Shown here one piece after another: positions 60,957 to 64,000 of a DNA stretch of 64,000 nt. Numbering within the stretch: position 1 is the first letter of the stretch; each line of letters starts with the position of its first letter. The notes below the pieces were generated by a model, which saw only the letters and a list, made by a program, of their open reading frames with translations, ran no database searches and was not told where the DNA came from. The DNA comes from JBBRVW01 sp038246545 (lineage in GTDB: Bacteria; Actinomycetota; Actinomycetes; JACCUZ01), in NCBI GenBank assembly GCA_038246545.1, contig JBBRVW010000014.1:28221-92220 (forward strand), given 5' to 3'. Position numbers and translations under genes: made by a program.

Positions 60957-60995
60957 AGGGGCGGTGCCACCCGGGAGACCGGGGGCACCGCCCCT
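60957..60995 (+). terminator. Hairpin terminator after rplL
   Basis: AGGGGCGGTGCC (60957-60968) pairs with GGCACCGCCCCT (60984-60995), 12 bp, loop of 15 bases with a further small stem. There is no T-run after it. It separates rplJL from the relic and rpoB. Confidence 0.8.
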
Positions 60996-60998
60996 CCC

Positions 60999-61154
60999 GC
61001 GTCCCGGGAGGTTTCGCAGCCGTACGACGCCACCAGCGGGCTCGCCTACGGCGCCGACGGCTCGCCGCTGCAGCTCCGGACGACCGGAGGGCAGGCGCGG
61101 GCGCTCGGGAAGGACTCGTGGACGTGGCTGCTGCTCGGGCCGATGAGCCGATGA
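60999..61154 (+). pseudogene. C-terminal remnant of an Mce-family (MlaD-domain) protein
   Basis: The open frame 60999-61154 reads REVSQPYDATSGLAYG, then ADGSPLQLRTTGG and a final DSWTWLLLGPMSR before TGA. The PYDxxTG..GxDGxP..WxWLLxxP pattern is that of the end of actinobacterial Mce proteins, substrate-binding subunits of lipid importers. Everything before residue 1 of this tail is lost, and the rplL terminator sits directly in front. The stop overlaps the next ATG by 4 bp, so the arrangement of an mce operon is retained. Confidence 0.65.
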
Positions 61155-61651
61155 CGGGCACCCGTTCGCTGCCCGTCCGGCCGCTGCTGCTCGCCCTCCT
61201 GGTGCTGGTCGCCGTCGCGGCCGCGGCGCTGGCGGCCACCTCGCTGTCCCGGGTGTCGGCCGCCACCGACCGGGCCGACCGGCGTACGGCGGTGCTCGAC
61301 TCGGCGCGCCAGCAGGCCGTCAACGTCATCACGCTGGACTACTAGCACGTCGACCGCGACCTGGGCCGGGTGCTCCGCGGTGCCAGCGGCGACTTCCGCA
61401 AGCAGTTCGCGGCCGGCACCAAGGACCTCTCCACCCTGGTCACCCAGAACAAGGCCGTCAGCCGGGGCGAGGTGCTCGACGCCGGGCTGGTGAGCTCCGA
61501 CGACGACTCCGCCCGGGTGCTGGTCGTGGCCGACAGCACCGTCACCAACGCGGCCGACCCCAAGCCGCAGAAGAGGCACTACCGCATGCAGCTCGACCTG
61601 GTCCGCCACGGCGACCGCTGGCTCGTCTCCGACCTCCAGTTCGTGGGCTGA
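61151..61651 (+). pseudogene. Mce-associated membrane protein with in-frame amber codon
   Basis: The first part (61151-61345) gives an N-terminal helix (VRPLLLALLVLVAVAAAALAA) and a soluble stretch ending VITLDY, then TAG at 61343-61345. The same frame continues HVDRDLGRVLRGASGDFRKQF, then SRGEVLDAGLVSSDD, ARVLVVADSTVTN and a final LVSDLQFVG, TGA 61649-61651. Joined, it makes a complete Mce-associated (VirB8-like) protein of about 166 residues. The downstream paralog has YDYRHLDRDF where this one has LDY-stop-HVDRDL, so only the Arg position is replaced. I annotate a nonsense pseudogene; readthrough is not supported. Confidence 0.72.
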
Positions 61652-61658
61652 GGCCGTC

Positions 61659-62367
61659 ATGGCGCGCACCCGTCTCGTCCGAGCCAGTCCCGGCAGCGCC
61701 CGCTCGCCGGCCAGCGCGGCCGCGCCCGGCTGGAGCCGGGCGGTGCCGCCCCGGTCGACGACACCGCCGTCACCGGTGCTCGGGCTCCCGCGACGACCCC
61801 GGCTCCCCGCCGTACGGCCGTGCTCGAGCCGCCGGCAGCCGTCGACAGCGCGGGCCCGGCTCCGGAGCGGACCGACCGGCCCCGCCGGCGTACCCCCGAC
61901 CTGCTCCCGGTGGTCGCGGGCGTCGTGGTGGTCGCCCTGGTCCTCACGGCGACCCTGCTCACCCTGCGGGCCCGCGGCGAGGACCGCACCGAGCAGGCTC
62001 GCACCGAGGCCGTCGCGGCCGCCGAGAGCCGCGCCGTCGACCTGCTGAGCTACGACTACCGCCACCTCGACCGCGACTTCGGCCGGGCCGCGGCGGGCCT
62101 GACCGGAGGCTTCGCGGACGACTACGCGACGACGACCGAGTCGGTGGTGCGGCCGTCGGCCGGGCAGGTGCACGCCGTGGTGCAGGCCGAGGTCGTCTCC
62201 TCCTCGGTGGTCCGCGCCGCCCAGAACCAGGTCACGGTGCTGCTCTTCGTCAACCAGACCACCACCTCGACCCGCGTCGAGCGCCGCAGGTCGACCTCAA
62301 CCGGGTCCGGATGACCCTCCAGCGGACCGGCGGCGACTGGAAGATCAGCAAGGTCACCGCCCTCTAG
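61659..62367 (+). pseudogene. Mce-associated membrane protein, frameshifted
   Basis: A second Mce-associated gene. Between 61820 and about 62285 the frame is coding: LLPVVAGVVVVALVLTATLL helix, YDYRHLDRDFGRAA, ADDYATTTESVVRP, VLLFVNQTTTSTRVE. At about 62284 one base appears to be missing: another phase then continues RQVDLNRVRMTLQRTGGDWK and SKVTAL-stop (TAG 62365-62367). Near 61659 the first ATG is in a different phase from the coding frame, which has high third-position GC upstream of GTG 61820, so a second shift is likely. A shorter product from GTG 61820 is possible. I call it a pseudogene. Confidence 0.68.
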
Positions 62368-62392
62368 CGGGACCATGGCTCCGCCGTCCGCA

Positions 62393-62404
62393 CGGTGTGG
62401 ATCA
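62393..62404 (-). repeat. Possible third fragment of the dispersed palindrome
   Basis: CGGTGTGGATCA equals the first 12 of 13 bases of the right arm at 44884. It could be chance; no further similarity around it was established. Confidence 0.3.
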
Positions 62405-62468
62405 TGGAAATGGTGGGAGAACGGGTGGCAGCCCGGCTCGGCAACACCCCCGGGATCAGCGGAGAACC

Positions 62469-62497
62469 TTGACGCCGACCCCTCCCGGGTCCATCCT
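62469..62497 (+). promoter_or_regulatory. Possible upstream rpoB promoter (P1)
   Basis: TTGACG at 62469-62474 and CATCCT at 62492-62497, spacing 17. The -35 box is good, the -10 weak. A transcript from here would pass a small stem (CCGCAG/CTGCGG, 62527-62543) and the hairpin at 62549. Confidence 0.4.
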
Positions 62498-62548
62498 GCT
62501 CGGGCTGTGACATTGAGAGGGGAAGTCCGCAGGACCACTGCGGCGCAG

Positions 62549-62581
62549 GCCCCCGGCCCGTGAGGGTCGAGGGGGGCTTTT
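62549..62581 (+). terminator. Hairpin with T-run before rpoB (attenuator candidate)
   Basis: Outer stem GCCCCC (62549-62554) with GGGGGC (62572-62577), inner stem GGCCC with GGGTC around GTGA, followed by TTTT (62578-62581). It overlaps the -35 box of the nearer promoter. It may end or attenuate transcripts arriving from upstream. Confidence 0.6.
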
Positions 62582-62608
62582 GCGGGCTGCCCGTGTGACG
62601 AGTATGCT
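62580..62608 (+). promoter_or_regulatory. Main rpoB promoter (P2)
   Basis: TTGCGG at 62580-62585 and TATGCT at 62603-62608, spacing 17, followed by CGCTTTGCGCTGCC, a leader start common before actinobacterial rpoB (recall). About 100 bases of leader precede the rpoB start. Confidence 0.6.
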
Positions 62609-62708
62609 GTCGCTTTGCGCTGCCACCTGACCTGACCCAGGGCTCTTGCCCGGGGTCGTCCGGCATGCGCGCACACAGAGAGTCCGGCAGCCCTCGGAAG
62701 GACCCCTC

Positions 62709-64000
62709 TTGGCCGCCTCGCGCACCGCCAGCAAGCCCACTCACAGCACCACGCACAGCACCGCCCCCCGCCGCATCTCGTTCGCGAAGATCCGCGAGCC
62801 GCTCGAGGTCCCGAACCTCCTGGCCCTCCAGACCGACAGCTTCGACACGCTGCTCGGCAACGAGGTCTGGAAGACCCGGGTCGAGCTGGCCGCCAAGAGC
62901 GGCCGCGACGACGTCCCGACCGCCTCCGGTCTCGAGGAGATCTTCGAGGAGATCAGCCCGATCGAGGACTTCCAGGGAACCATGTCCCTGTCGTTCCGCG
63001 ACCACCGGTTCGAGCCTCCGAAGTACTCGATCGAGGACTGCAAGGAGCGCGACATCACCTACTCGGCGCCCTTGTTCGTCACCGCCGAGTTCATGAACAA
63101 CACCACTGGCGAGATCAAGAGCCAGACCGTGTTCATGGGTGACTTCCCGCTCATGACCGACAAGGGCACGTTCATCATCAACGGCACCGAGCGTGTCGTC
63201 GTGTCCCAGCTGGTCCGCTCGCCCGGCGTCTACTTCGACAAGAACGTCGACAAGACCTCCGACAAGGACGTCTACGGCTCCAAGATCATCCCGTCGCGGG
63301 GTGCCTGGCTCGAGTTCGAGATCGACAAGCGCGACCAGGTCGGCGTCCGCGTCGACCGCAAGCGCAAGCAGTCGGTCACGGTCCTGCTCAAGGCCCTCGG
63401 CTGGGACGACGCCAAGATCCTCGAGGAGTTCGGCGACTACGAGTCGATCCGCGCCACTCTCGAGAAGGACCACACCACCGGGCAGGACGACGCCCTGCTC
63501 GACATCTACCGCAAGCTGCGCCCGGGCGAGCCGCCGACGCGTGAGGCGGCCCAGACCCTGCTGGACAACCTCTACTTCAACCCCAAGCGCTACGACCTCG
63601 CGAAGGTCGGCCGCTACAAGGTGAACAAGAAGCTCGGTCTCGACCTGCCCCTGCGCTCGAGCGTCCTGACGCTCGACGACATCGTGGAGACCATCCGGTT
63701 CCTCGTGAAGCTGCACGCCGGCGAGACCGAGATGCCGGCCGTGGCCGACGCCAAGCGCATCGTGCGGGTCGAGGTCGACGACATCGACCACTTCGGCAAC
63801 CGACGCCTGCGTACCGTCGGCGAGCTCATCCTGAACCAGGTCCGCACCGGCCTGTCCCGGATGGAGCGCGTCGTCCGCGAGCGGATGACGACCCAGGACG
63901 TCGAGGCGATCACGCCGCAGACGCTCATCAACATCCGTCCGGTCGTGGCGAGCATCAAGGAGTTCTTCGGGACCTCCCAGCTCAGCCAGTTCATGGACCA
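62709..64000 (+). CDS. rpoB: RNA polymerase beta subunit, N-terminal part
   Basis: The first 430 codons of RpoB; the gene runs past the window. It starts at TTG 62709 (AASRTASKPTHS), as in Streptomyces, with GGAAGGA upstream. Seen: RISFAKIREPLEVPNLLALQ near residue 23, DFPLMTDKGTFIINGTERVV, QLVRSPGVYFD and GNRRLRTVGELILNQ. The last residues SQLSQFMD are the beginning of the rifampicin-resistance region, so its resistance codons cannot be read in this window. The RpoB lobe structure is intact. The frame has no disruption. Confidence 0.96.
   Translation, partial: MAASRTASKPTHSTTHSTAPRRISFAKIREPLEVPNLLALQTDSFDTLLGNEVWKTRVELAAKSGRDDVPTASGLEEIFEEISPIEDFQGTMSLSFRDHRFEPPKYSIEDCKERDITYSAPLFVTAEFMNNTTGEIKSQTVFMGDFPLMTDKGTFIINGTERVVVSQLVRSPGVYFDKNVDKTSDKDVYGSKIIPSRGAWLEFEIDKRDQVGVRVDRKRKQSVTVLLKALGWDDAKILEEFGDYESIRATLEKDHTTGQDDALLDIYRKLRPGEPPTREAAQTLLDNLYFNPKRYDLAKVGRYKVNKKLGLDLPLRSSVLTLDDIVETIRFLVKLHAGETEMPAVADAKRIVRVEVDDIDHFGNRRLRTVGELILNQVRTGLSRMERVVRERMTTQDVEAITPQTLINIRPVVASIKEFFGTSQLSQFMD

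Noticed and set aside
61343..61345. Programmed readthrough or pyrrolysine at the amber codon
   Set aside because: No pyrrolysine genes or readthrough context are visible and the adjacent paralog is also damaged, which fits simple decay.

Overview
The window is a high-GC actinobacterial chromosome segment (class Actinomycetes). The evidence is GC-biased third codon positions, many GTG starts and 4-bp ATGA/GTGA gene overlaps, and a gene order that, from memory, matches Streptomyces-type chromosomes: nuo operon - polyprenyl synthetase - korAB - second nuo set - htpX - yajQ - tRNAs - rpmG - MaoC pair - murB - add - aspC - tRNA-Trp - secE - nusG - rplK/A - rplJ/L - rpoB. The genus cannot be fixed by eye. 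The window opens inside nuoM and closes inside rpoB.

Layout. 1-3.1 kb: end of a first complex I operon (nuoM, nuoN) and a menaquinone side-chain polyprenyl synthetase. 3.1-7.6 kb: a dispersed-repeat copy, an HNH-endonuclease relic, a methyltransferase and an AraC/VOC/UvrA-like cassette. 7.6-21.1 kb: a 15-gene leftward operon for a group 1h-type [NiFe] hydrogenase with its NifU/Rieske-like protein, four conserved proteins of unknown function, maturation protease, a 39-residue membrane microprotein and HypA, two HypC, F, D and E. There is no hypB. 21.2-27.2 kb: leftward operon rsbQ - rsbP-like phosphatase - two ABC transporter pairs. 27.3-30.2 kb: OsmC, a P-loop kinase/LLM oxidoreductase fusion and RarD.

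30.2-43.1 kb: korB-korA (2-oxoacid:ferredoxin oxidoreductase) faces a second nuo cluster, nuoABCHIJKLMN, which lacks nuoD, E, F and G. A 34-bp perfect palindrome lies between them, and htpX follows the cluster. This suggests a ferredoxin-linked complex I variant, which is inference. 43.2-50.1 kb: a membrane glycosyltransferase, a palindromic repeat, yajQ, small genes, a PspC-type two-component system and a divergent PspC/LiaF-like protein.

50.1-64 kb: housekeeping core: tRNA-Tyr, Thr and Met, rpmG, two MaoC dehydratase-like proteins, murB, add, aspC, tRNA-Trp, secE, nusG, rplK, rplA, an exported protein, an L10-type leader, rplJ and rplL. Between the rplL terminator and the rpoB promoters lies a decayed mce locus: the tail of an Mce protein plus two Mce-associated genes, one with an in-frame amber codon and one with frameshifts. 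rpoB is preceded by a GC-rich hairpin with a T-run, placed between two promoter-like sequences.

Common thread: much of the window concerns redox energy metabolism (two complex I sets, menaquinone precursor, KorAB, hydrogenase) beside the transcription/translation core. All identifications rest on motif reading and recall of families; no database search was run.
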